Assembly: GCF_902499075.1 (NCBI RefSeq)
Contig: NZ_CABVPP010000042.1
Location: forward strand, 1-63,409
DNA: 63,409 bases
From: Burkholderia pseudomultivorans
GTDB lineage: Bacteria > Pseudomonadota > Gammaproteobacteria > Burkholderiales > Burkholderiaceae
Direction: 5' to 3'
The number at the start of each line of letters is the position of its first letter. Within the stretch, counting starts at the first letter, position 1. The position numbers and the translations under genes are program-made. Positions 20,488 to 33,203 of this stretch are shown here, piece after piece. The notes beneath the pieces were generated by a model. It ran no database searches, was not told the DNA's origin, and saw only the letters and a program-made list of their open reading frames with translations.

Positions 20488-21678
20488 TTGACACCCGATA
20501 ATTTGATCAACGCAGCGCTCGTCGGCATCGATTTCGGCAAGACCGATTTCGAGGCCAGTCTCGAAGAACTCAGTCTTCTCGCCTCCAGCGCGGGGGCCCA
20601 TCCCGCCGTCACCCTCACAGGCCGCCGGGCCAGTCCCGATGCCGCGATGTTCATCGGCAGCGGCAAGGCCGACGAATTGCGGCTCGCCTGCGAAGCCCAC
20701 GACGTCGACATCGTCATTTTCAATCACGCGCTGGCGCCGGCGCAGCAACGCAATCTGGAGCGGGCGCTTAATCGGCGAGTGGTCGATCGGACGAGCCTCA
20801 TCCTCGACATTTTCGCGCAGCGCGCGCGCAGCCATGAAGGCAAGCTGCAGGTCGAGCTCGCGCAGCTCCAGTACCTGTCGACGCGGCTGATCCGCGCGTG
20901 GACCCACCTCGAACGGCAAAAAGGCGGTATCGGCCTGCGCGGCCCCGGTGAAACGCAGCTCGAAACCGACCGTCGGCTGATCGGCGAGCGGATCAAGATG
21001 CTGAAGTCGCGGCTCGACCGGTTGCGCCGGCAGCACAGTACGCAGCGGCGCCAGCGCGCGCGCAGCGGCACGATGTCGGTGTCGCTCGTCGGCTACACCA
21101 ACGCGGGCAAGTCGACGCTGTTCAATGCGCTGACGAAAGCGCAGGCGTATGCGGCCGACCAGTTGTTCGCGACGCTCGATACGACGTCGCGGCGCGTGTA
21201 CCTCGGCGACGAGGTCGGCCAGATCGTCGTGTCGGACACCGTCGGCTTCATCCGCGAGCTGCCTCACCAGCTCGTCGCGGCGTTTCGCGCGACGCTCGAG
21301 GAAACGATCCATGCAGATCTGCTGCTGCATGTGGTCGACGCGTCGAGCGCGGTCCGGCTCGAGCAGATCGAGCAGGTCAACGGCGTGCTGCACGAGATCG
21401 GCGCGGACACGATCCGGCAGGTCCTGGTGTTCAACAAGATCGACGCCGTGCCCGAGCTGGCGGCCCGCGGCGACGCGGTCGAGCGGGACGAGTATGGTAA
21501 TATTTCGCGCGTCTTTTTGAGCGCGCGCACCGGTCAGGGTCTCGATGCGTTGCGTGCCGCCATCGCCGAGATCGCCTCCGCGGAACACCTTTCCGGCGCG
21601 ACGTTACCCAACGACGCGCTCGACGGCGCGCCCGCTGAACCACACGAAGACCACACGATTTCCGAACACGGGCGCTAA
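20488..21678 (+). CDS. hflX: Ribosome rescue GTPase HflX
   Basis: A 396-residue GTPase that splits stalled ribosomes, particularly under heat stress. The N-terminal HflX domain includes RRASPDAAMFIGSGKADEL, the glycine-rich GPGETQLETDRR segment follows a coiled region, and the G domain carries GYTNAGKST and SDTVGFIRELPH. The start is uncertain: TTG at 20488 is used, with another TTG at 20503; no ATG stands upstream in frame. Confidence 0.93.
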   Translation: MTPDNLINAALVGIDFGKTDFEASLEELSLLASSAGAHPAVTLTGRRASPDAAMFIGSGKADELRLACEAHDVDIVIFNHALAPAQQRNLERALNRRVVDRTSLILDIFAQRARSHEGKLQVELAQLQYLSTRLIRAWTHLERQKGGIGLRGPGETQLETDRRLIGERIKMLKSRLDRLRRQHSTQRRQRARSGTMSVSLVGYTNAGKSTLFNALTKAQAYAADQLFATLDTTSRRVYLGDEVGQIVVSDTVGFIRELPHQLVAAFRATLEETIHADLLLHVVDASSAVRLEQIEQVNGVLHEIGADTIRQVLVFNKIDAVPELAARGDAVERDEYGNISRVFLSARTGQGLDALRAAIAEIASAEHLSGATLPNDALDGAPAEPHEDHTISEHGR

Positions 21679-21725
21679 CCGGTCCCGGCCGGTTCGCCGG
21701 CGTCTAATCTGGTGAACAAACTCTG

Positions 21726-23096
21726 GTGAACGAATACAACGAGCGGAGTACCTGGCGGCGGATGCGCGCCTTGCTGTCGATCAACGATCCCCGCTGGGGA
21801 CGCGGCGAAGGCAATGGCAACGGCAAGGACGGATCCCGTCCCCGCGCGAACGAATCGAAGCGTCCGCCCGGCGGCGACGGCGACGGTCCGCCCGATCTCG
21901 ACGAGATGTGGCGCAACTTCAACCGGCGCCTGAGCGGCCTGTTCGGCGGCAAGGGCGGCAACGGTTTCCGTCCGGACAACGGCCGCGCCGCGCGGATCGG
22001 CGTCGGCATCGTGATCGGCGTGCTGATCGCGGTCTATGCCGGTAGCGGGCTGTTTGTCGTACAGGAAGGCCAGACCGGCGTCGTGCTGCAGTTCGGCAAG
22101 CTCGACGGCACCGTCGGCCAGGGCGTGCACTGGCGCGCGCCGTATCCGTTCGCGTCGCACGAGATCGTCGACACGACGCAGGTCCGCTCGATCGAGATCG
22201 GCCGCAACAACGTCGTGCGGCTCGCGAACGTGAAGGAATCGGCGATGCTGACGCGCGATGCGGACATCGTCGACGTGCGCTTCATCGTCCAGTACCGGAT
22301 CCGTTCCGCCACCGACTACCTGTTCCGCAGCGTCGATCCCGAGCGCAGCGTGTCGCAGGCCGCACAGGCGGCGGTGCGCGCGATCGTCGGCACGCGCAGC
22401 GCGGCCGACCTGCTGAACCAGGATCGCGACGCGATGCGCGAGCAGCTTGCCGCTGCGATCCAGCGCGACCTCGACCGCTACCAGTCGGGGCTCGAGGTGA
22501 CGGCCGTCACGATGCAGAGCGTCGCGGCACCCGAACAGACGCAGGCGGCGTATGCCGAAGTGGCCAAGGCGCGCGACGAGCGCGAGGCCGCGAAGCGCGC
22601 CGCGCAGGCCTATGCGAACGATCTGCTGCCGAAGGCGCAGGGCGATGCCGCGAAGCTCATCGACGAGGCAAAGACCTACGCGGACCGTGTCGTCACGGAA
22701 GCCGAAGGCGACGCCGATCGCTTCAAGCAGGTCTATGCGCAGTATTCGAAGGCACCCGCGGTGATCCGCGAGCGGATGTATCTCCAGACGATGCAGGAAA
22801 TCTACTCGAACACGACCAAGGTGTTCGTCGGCAACAAGGGGGGCAGCGTCGTGTACCTGCCGCTCGACAAGCTCGTCGAGCAGGGGCGGCAAAACGCCGC
22901 GGCATCGGCCGCCGCGGCACCGGCCGCCGGTGCGTCCGCGCCGGACGCCGGATCGGCGCCGGCAGCGGTGGCTGCGCCGGCGTCCGGCGCGGCTGCGAGC
23001 GCGGCGTCGGCAGTCGCGGCGCCAGCATCGGGCGGCGATGCGCTGCGATCGCGTGAAGGCTTTCGCAGCCGGTCGCGCGAAGACGATCTGAAGTAA
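21726..23096 (+). CDS. hflK: FtsH protease modulator HflK
   Basis: A 456-residue SPFH/prohibitin-type inner-membrane protein that with HflC forms a large cage around FtsH. It has a Gly/Asn/Arg-rich cytoplasmic N-terminus, one transmembrane helix (IGVGIVIGVLIAVYAGSGLF, about residues 80-99), an SPFH domain (VVQEGQTGVVLQFGKLDGTV), a coiled coil (KARDEREAAKRAAQAY) and an Ala/Pro-rich tail. The start is GTG. It is followed by hflC after 15 bases, so the pair is co-transcribed. Confidence 0.95.
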   Translation: MNEYNERSTWRRMRALLSINDPRWGRGEGNGNGKDGSRPRANESKRPPGGDGDGPPDLDEMWRNFNRRLSGLFGGKGGNGFRPDNGRAARIGVGIVIGVLIAVYAGSGLFVVQEGQTGVVLQFGKLDGTVGQGVHWRAPYPFASHEIVDTTQVRSIEIGRNNVVRLANVKESAMLTRDADIVDVRFIVQYRIRSATDYLFRSVDPERSVSQAAQAAVRAIVGTRSAADLLNQDRDAMREQLAAAIQRDLDRYQSGLEVTAVTMQSVAAPEQTQAAYAEVAKARDEREAAKRAAQAYANDLLPKAQGDAAKLIDEAKTYADRVVTEAEGDADRFKQVYAQYSKAPAVIRERMYLQTMQEIYSNTTKVFVGNKGGSVVYLPLDKLVEQGRQNAAASAAAAPAAGASAPDAGSAPAAVAAPASGAAASAASAVAAPASGGDALRSREGFRSRSREDDLK

Positions 23097-23111
23097 CGGG
23101 GAGCGCAGAAC

Positions 23112-24014
23112 ATGAACCGAATCATTGCGCTCGTCGTCGCGATCGTGATCGTTGCCTTCGCGGCGTCCTCGACGGTGCTGACCGTCGATCCGCGCCATGC
23201 GGCCGTGCTGTCGGGTCGCGACGGCGCGCAGCCGGAACTCGCGGGCCCCGGCGTCCATTTCAAGCTGCCGCCGCCGCTGCAGACGGCGACGCTGATCGAC
23301 ACGCGGCTGCAGTCGCTCGAGCCGGCCGATCCGCTGCAGCTCGCGACCCAGGACAAGCACGACCTGCTCGTCGCGTATGCGGTCAAGTACCGCGTCAGCG
23401 ATCCGATGAAGTATTTTGCCGCCACCGGCGGCGACCCGGCGGTCGCCACCGATCGTCTGACCGGCGCGCTGAAGAGTGCGCTCGGCGACGCATTCGGCAA
23501 GCGCGCGCTCGACGATGCGCTCGGCAGCCAGCCGGCGATCGCCGATGCGGCGCGCGACGCGGCGCGTGCGAACGCGGCGGGGTTCGGCGTCGACGTGGTC
23601 GACGTCCAGCTCACGCGCGTCGACCTGCCGGCCGCGCAGACGGATGCCGTCTACCAGCGGATGATCGGCGCACTGCGCGACCAGGCCGCACAGGTGCGCG
23701 CCGAGGGCGCAGCCGACGTCGAGCAGATCAAGGCCGATGCCGAACGCGAGCAGCAGGCCGTGCTGGCGAACGCGTACAAGTCCGCGCAGACGATCAAGGG
23801 CGAGGGCGACGCGAAGGCCGCGACGATCGCCGCCGATGCGTTCGGCAAGGATCCGCAGTTCTACCAGTTCTATGCGAGCCTGCAGGCGTACCGGAACACG
23901 TTCAAGCGCAACGACGTCATCGTCGTCGACCCCGACAGCGAGTTCTTCCGCTTCATGCGCAGCCCGACGGGCGGTGCCGCCGCGCCGGCCGCACCCGCTT
24001 CCCGCAAACACTGA
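23112..24014 (+). CDS. hflC: FtsH protease modulator HflC
   Basis: A 300-residue partner of HflK in the FtsH-regulating membrane complex. An N-terminal transmembrane helix (IIALVVAIVIVAFAASSTVL) is followed by the SPFH domain (VDPRHAAVLSGRDG, GPGVHFKLPPPLQT) and a C-terminal helix-rich region with DADSEFFRFM-like sequence. GGGGAGC stands before the ATG. No truncation is seen. Confidence 0.95.
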   Translation: MNRIIALVVAIVIVAFAASSTVLTVDPRHAAVLSGRDGAQPELAGPGVHFKLPPPLQTATLIDTRLQSLEPADPLQLATQDKHDLLVAYAVKYRVSDPMKYFAATGGDPAVATDRLTGALKSALGDAFGKRALDDALGSQPAIADAARDAARANAAGFGVDVVDVQLTRVDLPAAQTDAVYQRMIGALRDQAAQVRAEGAADVEQIKADAEREQQAVLANAYKSAQTIKGEGDAKAATIAADAFGKDPQFYQFYASLQAYRNTFKRNDVIVVDPDSEFFRFMRSPTGGAAAPAAPASRKH

Positions 24015-24050
24015 CCTTGGGGCGCCGCGTCGAGCGGCGCCGTCGCTCGC

Positions 24051-24242
24051 ATGGACCTGGCTGGCTCGTTGTTGCTCGCAGTAGCGCTGATGCTGATCAT
24101 CGAGGGGGCGTTCCCCTTCGTGTTTCCTGTCGCCTGGCGCGACACGTTTCGTAGAATAGCGGAGCGGCCGCCGCATCATATCCGGATCGGCGGGCTGATC
24201 GTCATGGCGCTCGGGCTCGTGCTGCTGCTGCTCGCCACCTGA
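24051..24242 (+). CDS. DUF2065 family small membrane protein
   Basis: A 63-residue protein with two predicted transmembrane helices ([19 protein letters not shown] and [17 protein letters not shown]) joined by a short basic loop with WRDTFRR. It matches the DUF2065 family, which is often found after hflC. Its role is unknown; the location suggests a link to the HflKC-FtsH complex, but that is inference. Confidence 0.85.
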   Translation: MDLAGSLLLAVALMLIIEGAFPFVFPVAWRDTFRRIAERPPHHIRIGGLIVMALGLVLLLLAT

Positions 24243-24343
24243 TCCCGGACGGCGCACCCGCCGTCCGTCCCGCCCGATTCCGATTGCCGATTCATCTTGC
24301 GGCGCGCATGGCGCGCGCCGTTTCATGTCGTAGGACCGTACCG

Positions 24344-25492
24344 ATGTCGACCTGGTTACTTCCCGAGAATATCGCCGACGTATTGCCGTCGGAAGCGCGC
24401 AAGATCGAGGAGCTGCGCCGCAGGCTGCTCGACCGCTTCCGGTCGTATGGCTACGAGATGGTGATGCCGCCGCTGCTCGAATATCTCGAGTCGCTGCTGA
24501 CGAGCGGCGGCGCCGATCTGCGCCTGCGCACCTTCAAGCTGGTCGACCAGCTGTCGGGGCGCACGCTCGGCCTGCGCGCGGACATCACGCCGCAGGTCGC
24601 GCGCATCGATGCGCACCTGCTGAACCGTCAGGGCGTGACGCGCCTCTGCTATGCGGGCCACGTGATGCATACGCGTCCGCGCGGGCTGCATGCGACGCGC
24701 GAGCAGATCCAGATCGGCGCGGAAATCTACGGCCATGCCGGGCTCGAAGCCGACCTCGAGATCCAGCAGCTGATGCTCGACGCGCTGCATCTCGCCGGGC
24801 TGTCGCGCATCCGCCTCGACCTGTGTCATGCCGGCGTGCTCGCGGCGCTGCTCGCGCGCGACGCGCGGGCCGCGGAACGCGGCGAGGCGCTGTACGACGC
24901 GCTGTCGGGCAAGGATGTGCCGCTCCTGAACGAACTGACCGACGATCTCGGCGCCGACACGCGTGCCGCGCTGCGCGCGCTGCCGCACCTGTACGGCGAT
25001 GCGAGCGTGCTCGACGAGGCGCGTACGCGGCTGCCGGTGCTGCCGGAGATCACGCGCGCGCTGGACGACCTCGCGCAGCTCGCGGCCCGGGCGAAGGGCG
25101 CCGAAGTGGCGATCGACCTGGCCGACCTGCGCGGCTACGCGTACCACAGCGGTGCGATGTTCACCGCGTACATCGACGGCGTGCCGAACGCGATCGCGCG
25201 CGGCGGCCGTTACGACCACGTCGGCCAGGCATATGGCCGGGCGCGCCCGGCGACGGGTTTCTCGCTCGACCTGCGCGAGCTTGCGCGGATTTCGCCGGTC
25301 GAGGCGCGCGGCACCGCGATCCTCGCGCCATGGGCGCAGGACGACGCGCTGCAGGCCGCCGTCGCCGCGCTGCGCGACGCGGGCGAGGTGGTGATCCAGG
25401 CGCTGCCGGGCCACGACCACGTGCTCGACGAGTTCGCCTGCGACCGTTCGCTCGTCGAGCGCAACGGCGCATGGGTGGTCGAGCCCCGTTAA
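24344..25492 (+). CDS. hisZ: ATP phosphoribosyltransferase regulatory subunit HisZ
   Basis: A 382-residue catalytically inactive paralogue of histidyl-tRNA synthetase that pairs with short-form HisG for the first step of histidine synthesis. The class II fold is visible in [15 protein letters not shown] and [20 protein letters not shown]. The start at 24344 gives the usual length; an open frame from 24284 adds 20 residues of poor fit. It lies apart from the his operon, before purA, as in other betaproteobacteria. Confidence 0.94.
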   Translation: MSTWLLPENIADVLPSEARKIEELRRRLLDRFRSYGYEMVMPPLLEYLESLLTSGGADLRLRTFKLVDQLSGRTLGLRADITPQVARIDAHLLNRQGVTRLCYAGHVMHTRPRGLHATREQIQIGAEIYGHAGLEADLEIQQLMLDALHLAGLSRIRLDLCHAGVLAALLARDARAAERGEALYDALSGKDVPLLNELTDDLGADTRAALRALPHLYGDASVLDEARTRLPVLPEITRALDDLAQLAARAKGAEVAIDLADLRGYAYHSGAMFTAYIDGVPNAIARGGRYDHVGQAYGRARPATGFSLDLRELARISPVEARGTAILAPWAQDDALQAAVAALRDAGEVVIQALPGHDHVLDEFACDRSLVERNGAWVVEPR

Positions 25493-25595
25493 ACAGGCGT
25501 TCGCGGGCCGCGTTCGACGTGCATATCGTTGACGCGAAACGGAAAAATTCGGAATCGTCCGCGAACATAGGTAGAATACGTTTTTAACCAGCTAA

Positions 25596-26951
<1,356 letters not shown>

Positions 26952-26958
26952 TTTCCAG

Positions 26959-27555
26959 ATGACGCAGCAACATACGATGACGGCCGCCGATCTGATGACT
27001 GATCCGCGCAACGACGACAAGAACCTGTGGGTCGGCTGGGATGAATATCACCGGCTGATCGAACTGCTCGCGCTGCAGGTGCACGAATCCGGCTGGAAGT
27101 TCGACCAGATCCTGTGTCTCGCGCGCGGCGGCCTGCGTGTCGGCGATCAGCTCTCGCGCATCTACGACGTGCCGCTCGCGATCCTCGCGACGAGCTCGTA
27201 CCGGGAAGCCGCCGGCCGCGAGCAGGGCGAACTCGATATCGCGCAGTACATCACGATGACGCGCGGCAATCTTGCGGGCAACGTGCTGCTGGTCGACGAT
27301 CTGGTCGATTCCGGCGTCACGCTCGCACGCGTGCAGGAGCACCTGAAGGAGCGTTATCCGGCCGTCACGGCGGTGCGCTCGGCCGTGCTCTGGTACAAGG
27401 GCTGCTCGAAGGTCAAGCCCGACTACCACACGCAGTTCCTGCCGACGAATCCGTGGATCCATCAGCCGTTCGAGGAGTGGGACACGGTGCGCCCGCACAA
27501 CCTCGAGGCGTGGATCAAGCGCGGTCGCGCGCAGCGCGACGGTTCGGGCGCATAA
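26959..27555 (+). CDS. Type I phosphoribosyltransferase domain protein
   Basis: A 198-residue protein with the PRPP-binding motif VLLVDDLVDSGVTL, typical of purine-type phosphoribosyltransferases, preceded by ILCLARGGLRVGDQLSR. It resembles the Gpt/xanthine-guanine group, and its position right after purA suggests purine salvage, but the base specificity is not resolved. The start at 26959 is seven bases past the purA stop; an ATG at 26977 is an alternative. A strong terminator follows. Confidence 0.85.
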   Translation: MTQQHTMTAADLMTDPRNDDKNLWVGWDEYHRLIELLALQVHESGWKFDQILCLARGGLRVGDQLSRIYDVPLAILATSSYREAAGREQGELDIAQYITMTRGNLAGNVLLVDDLVDSGVTLARVQEHLKERYPAVTAVRSAVLWYKGCSKVKPDYHTQFLPTNPWIHQPFEEWDTVRPHNLEAWIKRGRAQRDGSGA

Positions 27556-27585
27556 AGCGCCTCGTATCGTCGAAGAAAGCCTTGC

Positions 27586-27612
27586 ACGGCGCCGCTTGCG
27601 GCGCCGTTTTCA
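27586..27612 (+). terminator. Rho-independent terminator after the purA unit
   Basis: A perfect ten-base inverted repeat (ACGGCGCCGC and its complement with a TT centre) is followed by TTTTC, 30 bases after the phosphoribosyltransferase stop. Confidence 0.8.
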
Positions 27613-27819
27613 TTGGCGGTCACGCCGGCGGCAGGGCGGCCCGATAGGCAGACGGCACGGCCCCGGCTATGATGGCAGGCCTGCCACAGCTCGCGGCGCA
27701 TTGCATCCGCGGCATGGATCACGTGGCTTCGCGGCAACAGCGCAGGACGGCTTTTCGTGGGTGCGCGGGTAGAATAGCGCTCGTTTTGTCCGAATCCGGA
27801 CCCGATTATTACGCTTCAT

Positions 27820-29739
27820 ATGAACGACACGATCCACTCGACCGACGCAGCAGCCCACGCGCCGCATTCGGCGCATCAACACTCGCTGCGGGCGCTCGCG
27901 ATAGCGGCCATCGGCGTGGTGTTCGGCGACATCGGTACGAGCCCGCTGTATTCGCTCAAGGAAGCGTTCAGTCCGGCGCACGGCATTCCGCTGACCGAAT
28001 CCTCGATTCTCGGCGTGATCTCGCTGCTGTTCTGGGCCATCGTCCTGGTGGTCGGCGTCAAATACCTGCTGTTCGTGATGCGCGCCGACAACAACGGCGA
28101 GGGCGGCGTGCTCGCGCTGATGGCGCTGTCGCTGCGGCCGCTCAATTCGAAGGGCCGCGTCGCGGGCGCGCTGATGGCGCTCGGAATCTTCGGCGCGTGC
28201 ATGTTCTACGGCGACGCGGTGATCACGCCGGCGATCTCGGTGATGTCGGCGGTCGAAGGGCTCGAGATCGCCGCGCCGCAACTGACCCATCTCGTGCTGC
28301 CGATCACGATCGTGATCCTGATCGCGCTGTTCTGGATCCAGCGCCACGGCACCGCGACGGTCGGCAAGCTGTTCGGCCCGATCATGGTGCTGTGGTTCGT
28401 CGCGATCGCGGCGCTCGGCGTATATCACATCGTGCGCGTGCCGGGCATCATCGCGGCGATCAACCCGTATTACGCCGCGTCGTTCATGGCCGATCACCTG
28501 CTGCAGGCCTACGTCGTGCTCGGCTCGGTCGTGCTGGTGCTGACCGGCGCCGAAGCGCTCTACGCGGACATGGGTCACTTCGGCGCGAAGCCGATCCGCA
28601 TCGCCGCGTACGGGCTCGTGATGCCGTCGCTGGTGCTGAACTACTTCGGCCAGGGCGCGCTGCTGATCCAGAACCCGAAGGCGATCGAGAACCCGTTCTT
28701 CCTGCTGGCGCCGGAATGGGCGCTGCTGCCGCTCGTGATCCTGTCGACGGTCGCCACCGTGATCGCGTCGCAGGCGGTGATCTCGGGCGCGTATTCGCTG
28801 ACCTCGCAGGCGATCCAGCTCGGCTACGTGCCGCGCATGAAAGTGCTGCACACGTCCGAACTGGCGATCGGCCAGATCTACGTGCCGGTCGTGAACTGGC
28901 TGCTGCTGTTCGTGATCCTCTGCATCGTGATCGGCTTCAAGAGCTCCGACAACCTCGCGGCCGCATACGGCATCGCGGTGACGGCGACGATGGTGATCAC
29001 GACCGTGCTCGCTTGCGTCGTGATGGTGAAGGTGTGGAACTGGAACCGGCTGCTGGTCGGCGCGATCATCGCCGTCTTCCTGACGATCGATCTCGGCTTT
29101 TTCGGCGCGAACCTGCTGAAGGTCGCGCAGGGCGGCTGGCTGCCGCTCGGCATCGGCGCGCTGCTGTTCTTCCTGCTGATGACCTGGTACAAGGGGCGGC
29201 ACATCGTCAAGGAGCGCACCGCGGCCGACGGTATTCCGCTGGAGCCGTTCCTGCAGGGGCTGCTCGCGCACCCGCCGCACCGCGTGTCGGGCACCGCGAT
29301 CTACCTGACCGGCAACGACAAGCTCGTGCCCGTCAGCCTGCTGCACAACCTGAAGCACAACAAGGTGCTGCACGAGCGCACGCTGTTCATGACCTTCGTC
29401 ACGCGCGACATTCCGTATGTGCGCGACGACAAGCGGCTGAGCGCGCGCGATGCGGGCGGCGGCCTGTACATCGTGAAGGCCGAATACGGCTTCAACGAGA
29501 CGCCGGACGTGAAGGCCGTGCTCGAGGAGTTCGGCCGCACGCACGACATGACCTTCGAGCTGATGGACACGTCGTTCTTCCTCGCGCGCGAAACGGTCGT
29601 GCCGACCCAGCTGCCCGGCATGTCGATCTGGCGCGAGCGCGTGTTCGCTTGGATGCACCAGAATGCCGCGAAGCCGACCGATTTCTTCGCGATTCCGGCG
29701 AACCGCGTCGTCGAGCTCGGCACGAAGATCGAGATCTGA
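27820..29739 (+). CDS. kup: KUP-family potassium transporter
   Basis: A 639-residue inner-membrane potassium/proton symporter of the KUP/HAK/KT family. About 12 transmembrane helices precede a C-terminal cytoplasmic domain starting near residue 460. The family N-terminal motif [19 protein letters not shown] is intact. It stands alone: a terminator lies upstream after the purA unit and a bidirectional terminator lies downstream before tex. Confidence 0.95.
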   Translation: MNDTIHSTDAAAHAPHSAHQHSLRALAIAAIGVVFGDIGTSPLYSLKEAFSPAHGIPLTESSILGVISLLFWAIVLVVGVKYLLFVMRADNNGEGGVLALMALSLRPLNSKGRVAGALMALGIFGACMFYGDAVITPAISVMSAVEGLEIAAPQLTHLVLPITIVILIALFWIQRHGTATVGKLFGPIMVLWFVAIAALGVYHIVRVPGIIAAINPYYAASFMADHLLQAYVVLGSVVLVLTGAEALYADMGHFGAKPIRIAAYGLVMPSLVLNYFGQGALLIQNPKAIENPFFLLAPEWALLPLVILSTVATVIASQAVISGAYSLTSQAIQLGYVPRMKVLHTSELAIGQIYVPVVNWLLLFVILCIVIGFKSSDNLAAAYGIAVTATMVITTVLACVVMVKVWNWNRLLVGAIIAVFLTIDLGFFGANLLKVAQGGWLPLGIGALLFFLLMTWYKGRHIVKERTAADGIPLEPFLQGLLAHPPHRVSGTAIYLTGNDKLVPVSLLHNLKHNKVLHERTLFMTFVTRDIPYVRDDKRLSARDAGGGLYIVKAEYGFNETPDVKAVLEEFGRTHDMTFELMDTSFFLARETVVPTQLPGMSIWRERVFAWMHQNAAKPTDFFAIPANRVVELGTKIEI

Positions 29740-29833
29740 GCGCCGTCCGCGGGCCGGGCTGACGTGCCGGCCGGCGCGTCGGTTCGGCGGTGTGTCCCTT
29801 TCCCGCCTTCCCCGATTCCGCCGCAGCAGTAAA

Positions 29834-29862
29834 AAAGCCCGCCGGACGGCGGGCTTTGCGTT
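29834..29862. terminator. Bidirectional terminator between kup and tex
   Basis: A perfect 11-base inverted repeat (AAAGCCCGCCG and its complement, two-base loop) between two convergent genes, with A-rich and T-rich flanks. Confidence 0.85.
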
Positions 29863-29882
29863 TGAGGGCGACCTGCGCCGGC

Positions 29883-32210
29883 TCAGCGCTGCTTGAGCTT
29901 CGCGAACGCCGCGGCCATCGCGCCGGCCGGCTCCGGCTCGCGCGAACGCGTCGGGCGGGCTGCACCGCGCGCGGCATTGCCGCGATCCTGGCCGCCGCGC
30001 GACGACAATGCGCCGGGCGCCGCGTCGTCGTCGAGGCGCATCGTCAGCGAAATGCGCTGGCGCTTCACGTCGACGTCGAGCACCTTGACCTTGACCACCT
30101 GGCCGGCCTTTACGACTTCGTGCGGATCCTTGATGAACTTCGTCGACATCGCGGACACGTGGACGAGGCCGTCCTGGTGGACGCCGACATCCACGAACGC
30201 GCCGAATGCCGCGACGTTCGTCACGACGCCTTCGAGCGTCATGCCCGGCACCAGATCCGACACCTTCTCGACGCCTTCGCGGAACGTCGCGGTCTTGAAT
30301 TCGGGGCGCGGATCGCGGCCCGGCTTTTCCAGTTCGGACAGGATGTCGCGCACGGTCGGCAGCCCGAAGCGCTCGTCGACGAACTCGCTCGGCGACAAGC
30401 CCGACAGCGCGTCGCGATTGCCGAGCACGTCGTCGATGCGCTTGCTGATTTTGGCCAGCATTCGTTCGACGACCGGATAGGCTTCCGGGTGCACCGACGA
30501 ACGGTCGAGCGGATTTTCGCCGCCGTTGATGCGCAGGAAGCCGGCTGCCTGTTCGAAGGTCTTGTCGCCGAGGCGCGGCACCTTGCGCAGGTGCTCGCGC
30601 GACGGGAACGGGCCGTTCGCGTCGCGGTAGTCGACGATGTTGCGCGCGAGCGTCGCGTTCAGCCCCGACACGCGCGCGAGCAGCGCGGCGGACGCGGTGT
30701 TCGCGTCGACGCCGACCGCGTTCACGCAGTCCTCGACGACCGCGTCGAGCGAGCGGGCCAGTTCGCGCTGGTTCACGTCGTGCTGGTACTGGCCGACGCC
30801 GATCGCCTTCGGCTCGATCTTCACGAGCTCGGCGAGCGGATCCTGCAGGCGGCGCGCGATCGACACGGCGCCGCGCAGCGACACGTCCATGTCGGGGAAT
30901 TCCTTTGCCGCGAGTTCGGACGCCGAATAGACCGACGCGCCGGCTTCGGACACGACGATCTTCTGCAGGCGCAGTTCGGGGTGCTTCGCGATCAGCTCGC
31001 TCGCGAGCTTGTCGGTTTCACGCGACGCGGTGCCGTTGCCGATGCTGATCAGCTCGGCCTGCGTCTGCGCGGCGAGGCGCGCGAGCTTCGCGATCGAGCC
31101 GTCCCAGTCGCGGCGCGGCTCGTGCGGGTAGATCGTGTCGGTCGCGAGCACCTTGCCGGTGCGGTCGACGACCGCGACCTTCACGCCCGTGCGCAGGCCG
31201 GGGTCGAGACCGATCACGGCCTTCGGGCCGGCCGGGGCCGCGAGCAGCAGGTCCTTCAGGTTGCGCGCGAACACGCGGATCGCTTCGGCTTCGGCGGTTT
31301 CGCGTAGCTGCGTGAGCAGTTCGTTCTCGATATGCGGCTGCACCTTCACGCGCCAGCACCAGCGGCATACGTCGGACAGCCACTTGTCGGCCGGGCGATT
31401 CTGGTTCGCGATGCCGAAATGGCGCGCGATCATCGCTTCGCCCGGATGCGGCACCTGCGCGTCCAGTTCTTCGCCGAGGCCGAGCTTGATCGTCAGCACG
31501 CCGGCGTTGCGGGCGCGGAACAGCGCGAGCGCGCGGTGCGACGGCACGGTTTTCAACGTTTCCGCGTAATCGTAGTAGTCGCGGAATTTCTCGCCTTCCT
31601 CGTTTTCCTTGCCCTCGACGACCGTCGACGACACGACGCCCTGGTTGCTCAGGTAGTCGCGCAGCTTGCCCAGCAACTCGGCCGTCTCGCCGAACTGCTC
31701 GGACAGGATGTCGCGCGCGCCGTCGAGCGCGGCCTTCACGTCGGCGACGCCCTTGTCGGCGTCGACGTACGCGGCGGCCTCGACCTGCGGGTCGAGCAGC
31801 GGGTTCGCGAGCAGCGCCTGCGCGAGCGGCTCGAGGCCGGCCTCGCGGGCGATCTGCGCGCGCGTGCGGCGCTTCGGCTTGTACGGCAGATAAAGGTCTT
31901 CGAGCACCTGTTTGCTGTCGGCCGCGTCGATCGCGGCGCGCAGCTCGTCGGTCAGCTTGCCCTGTTCGTCGATGCTCGACAGGATCGCCGCGCGGCGATC
32001 CTCGAGTTCGCGCAGATACAGGAGGCGTTCTTCGAGCTGGCGCAGTTGCGTGTCGTCCAGGTTGCCGGTGACTTCCTTGCGATACCGGGCAATGAACGGA
32101 ACGGTCGAGCCTTCGTCGAGGAGTTGCACCGCTGCCGCGACCTGGCGCGGCTGGACGGACAGTTCGGTGGCGATGCGCTGTACGATCTTGAGTGCTACGG
32201 TTTCCGTCAT
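29883..32210 (-). CDS. tex: Tex-family RNA-binding transcription accessory protein
   Basis: A 775-residue Tex/YhgF-type protein with nucleic-acid-binding helical domains, a YqgF/RNase H-like domain ([18 protein letters not shown]), helix-hairpin-helix motifs and a C-terminal S1 domain ([21 protein letters not shown], split by register). It is implicated in transcription and RNA fate. The start at 32210 ([18 protein letters not shown]) fits the family; the open frame extends to 32498 without support. A basic, low-complexity tail ends the protein. Confidence 0.94.
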   Translation of the reverse strand: MTETVALKIVQRIATELSVQPRQVAAAVQLLDEGSTVPFIARYRKEVTGNLDDTQLRQLEERLLYLRELEDRRAAILSSIDEQGKLTDELRAAIDAADSKQVLEDLYLPYKPKRRTRAQIAREAGLEPLAQALLANPLLDPQVEAAAYVDADKGVADVKAALDGARDILSEQFGETAELLGKLRDYLSNQGVVSSTVVEGKENEEGEKFRDYYDYAETLKTVPSHRALALFRARNAGVLTIKLGLGEELDAQVPHPGEAMIARHFGIANQNRPADKWLSDVCRWCWRVKVQPHIENELLTQLRETAEAEAIRVFARNLKDLLLAAPAGPKAVIGLDPGLRTGVKVAVVDRTGKVLATDTIYPHEPRRDWDGSIAKLARLAAQTQAELISIGNGTASRETDKLASELIAKHPELRLQKIVVSEAGASVYSASELAAKEFPDMDVSLRGAVSIARRLQDPLAELVKIEPKAIGVGQYQHDVNQRELARSLDAVVEDCVNAVGVDANTASAALLARVSGLNATLARNIVDYRDANGPFPSREHLRKVPRLGDKTFEQAAGFLRINGGENPLDRSSVHPEAYPVVERMLAKISKRIDDVLGNRDALSGLSPSEFVDERFGLPTVRDILSELEKPGRDPRPEFKTATFREGVEKVSDLVPGMTLEGVVTNVAAFGAFVDVGVHQDGLVHVSAMSTKFIKDPHEVVKAGQVVKVKVLDVDVKRQRISLTMRLDDDAAPGALSSRGGQDRGNAARGAARPTRSREPEPAGAMAAAFAKLKQR

Positions 32211-32373
32211 GTCGTTGATGAGCTTCTGCCTGCTGAAATCGCGGCGCGGGCCGGCATGCCCGGCGCGGCGGGCTGCATGGCGGGCCCGCCGGACCTGATG
32301 CCGCGGGTGGGTGAAGCGGGGCATTTTGCCATAAATGGCGGAGCGCCCAGCCGGCGGTGATAGAATTTGACAC

Positions 32374-33126
32374 ATGTCCCGCAGCTTTCCTACGACGTTG
32401 CCAACTTCCCGCTTTTCTCTCGTCGCGCTCGGCGCAGCGCTTGCCGCGGCTTTGTCCGTCGGGCCGTCCGGCGCGTACGCGCAGGCCTCGGCCGTCACCG
32501 CGCCGGACGCCGCTGCGTCGTCGCCCGTCGCGGCCGGTCCCGCGCAGGATTTTGACGCCCGTCAAAAAGTGCTCAATCAACGCTCCGCAGAAAACGATTA
32601 TCGTTATGCCGTGGCCGAGCACGATTGCTACAGCAAGTTTTTCGTCAATCACTGTCTCGACAATGCACGCGACCGGATGCGCGAGGAGCGGGCGAGCATC
32701 CACCAGGAGCAACTCGCGCTCGACGACGAGCAGCGTGCGGTGCGCGCGCAGCAGCGCGATCAGCAGATTGCGCTGAAGCAGGCGCAGAACGCAGCGGAAG
32801 CGCCGCAGCGCGCGGCGACCGACGCGGCCAATGCGGCGGCGTTCCGCGACAAGCAGGAGCAGAATGCACTGAAGCAGGCGCAGCGCGGCGCGGAAGGGCC
32901 GCAGCGTGCGGCGAACAAGCAGGCGTACGACCAGAAGCAGGCCGATTTCCAGCGCAAGCTCGACCAGGCGCACCAGCAGGCGGCGCAGAAGGCGCAGGAG
33001 CGGGCGGACAACGCCGCGCGCTACGAGCAGAAGCAGAAGGAGGCCGCGCAGCACAAGGCCGACGTCGAGCGGCGTCAGCAGGAAGCGGCCGAGAAGGCCA
33101 AACAGCAGCAACAGCAGGGGCAGTAA
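32374..33126 (+). CDS. Secreted Gln/Ala-rich coiled-coil protein, function unknown
   Basis: A 250-residue protein with a signal peptide ending near AYAQA (about residues 30-37). The mature part has one two-cysteine segment ([20 protein letters not shown]) followed by a long charged, Gln/Ala-rich coiled coil with an internal imperfect repeat ([15 protein letters not shown] and [15 protein letters not shown]). It is probably periplasmic. I do not recognise a functional family. Divergent from tex and followed by a YdcH-like gene. Confidence 0.75.
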   Translation: MSRSFPTTLPTSRFSLVALGAALAAALSVGPSGAYAQASAVTAPDAAASSPVAAGPAQDFDARQKVLNQRSAENDYRYAVAEHDCYSKFFVNHCLDNARDRMREERASIHQEQLALDDEQRAVRAQQRDQQIALKQAQNAAEAPQRAATDAANAAAFRDKQEQNALKQAQRGAEGPQRAANKQAYDQKQADFQRKLDQAHQQAAQKAQERADNAARYEQKQKEAAQHKADVERRQQEAAEKAKQQQQQGQ

Positions 33127-33203
33127 CGTGTTGGATTGATCCGGAATCAGTCTCGTGCGCGTCGGCACGCCAGTCGGCGCGCCGCTTCGATGAGGAGGCA
33201 GGT

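Noticed and set aside
21675-24326. An 883-residue minus-strand frame opposite hflK and hflC
   Set aside because: Same reasoning: it covers two conserved genes on the other strand and has no protein-like composition.
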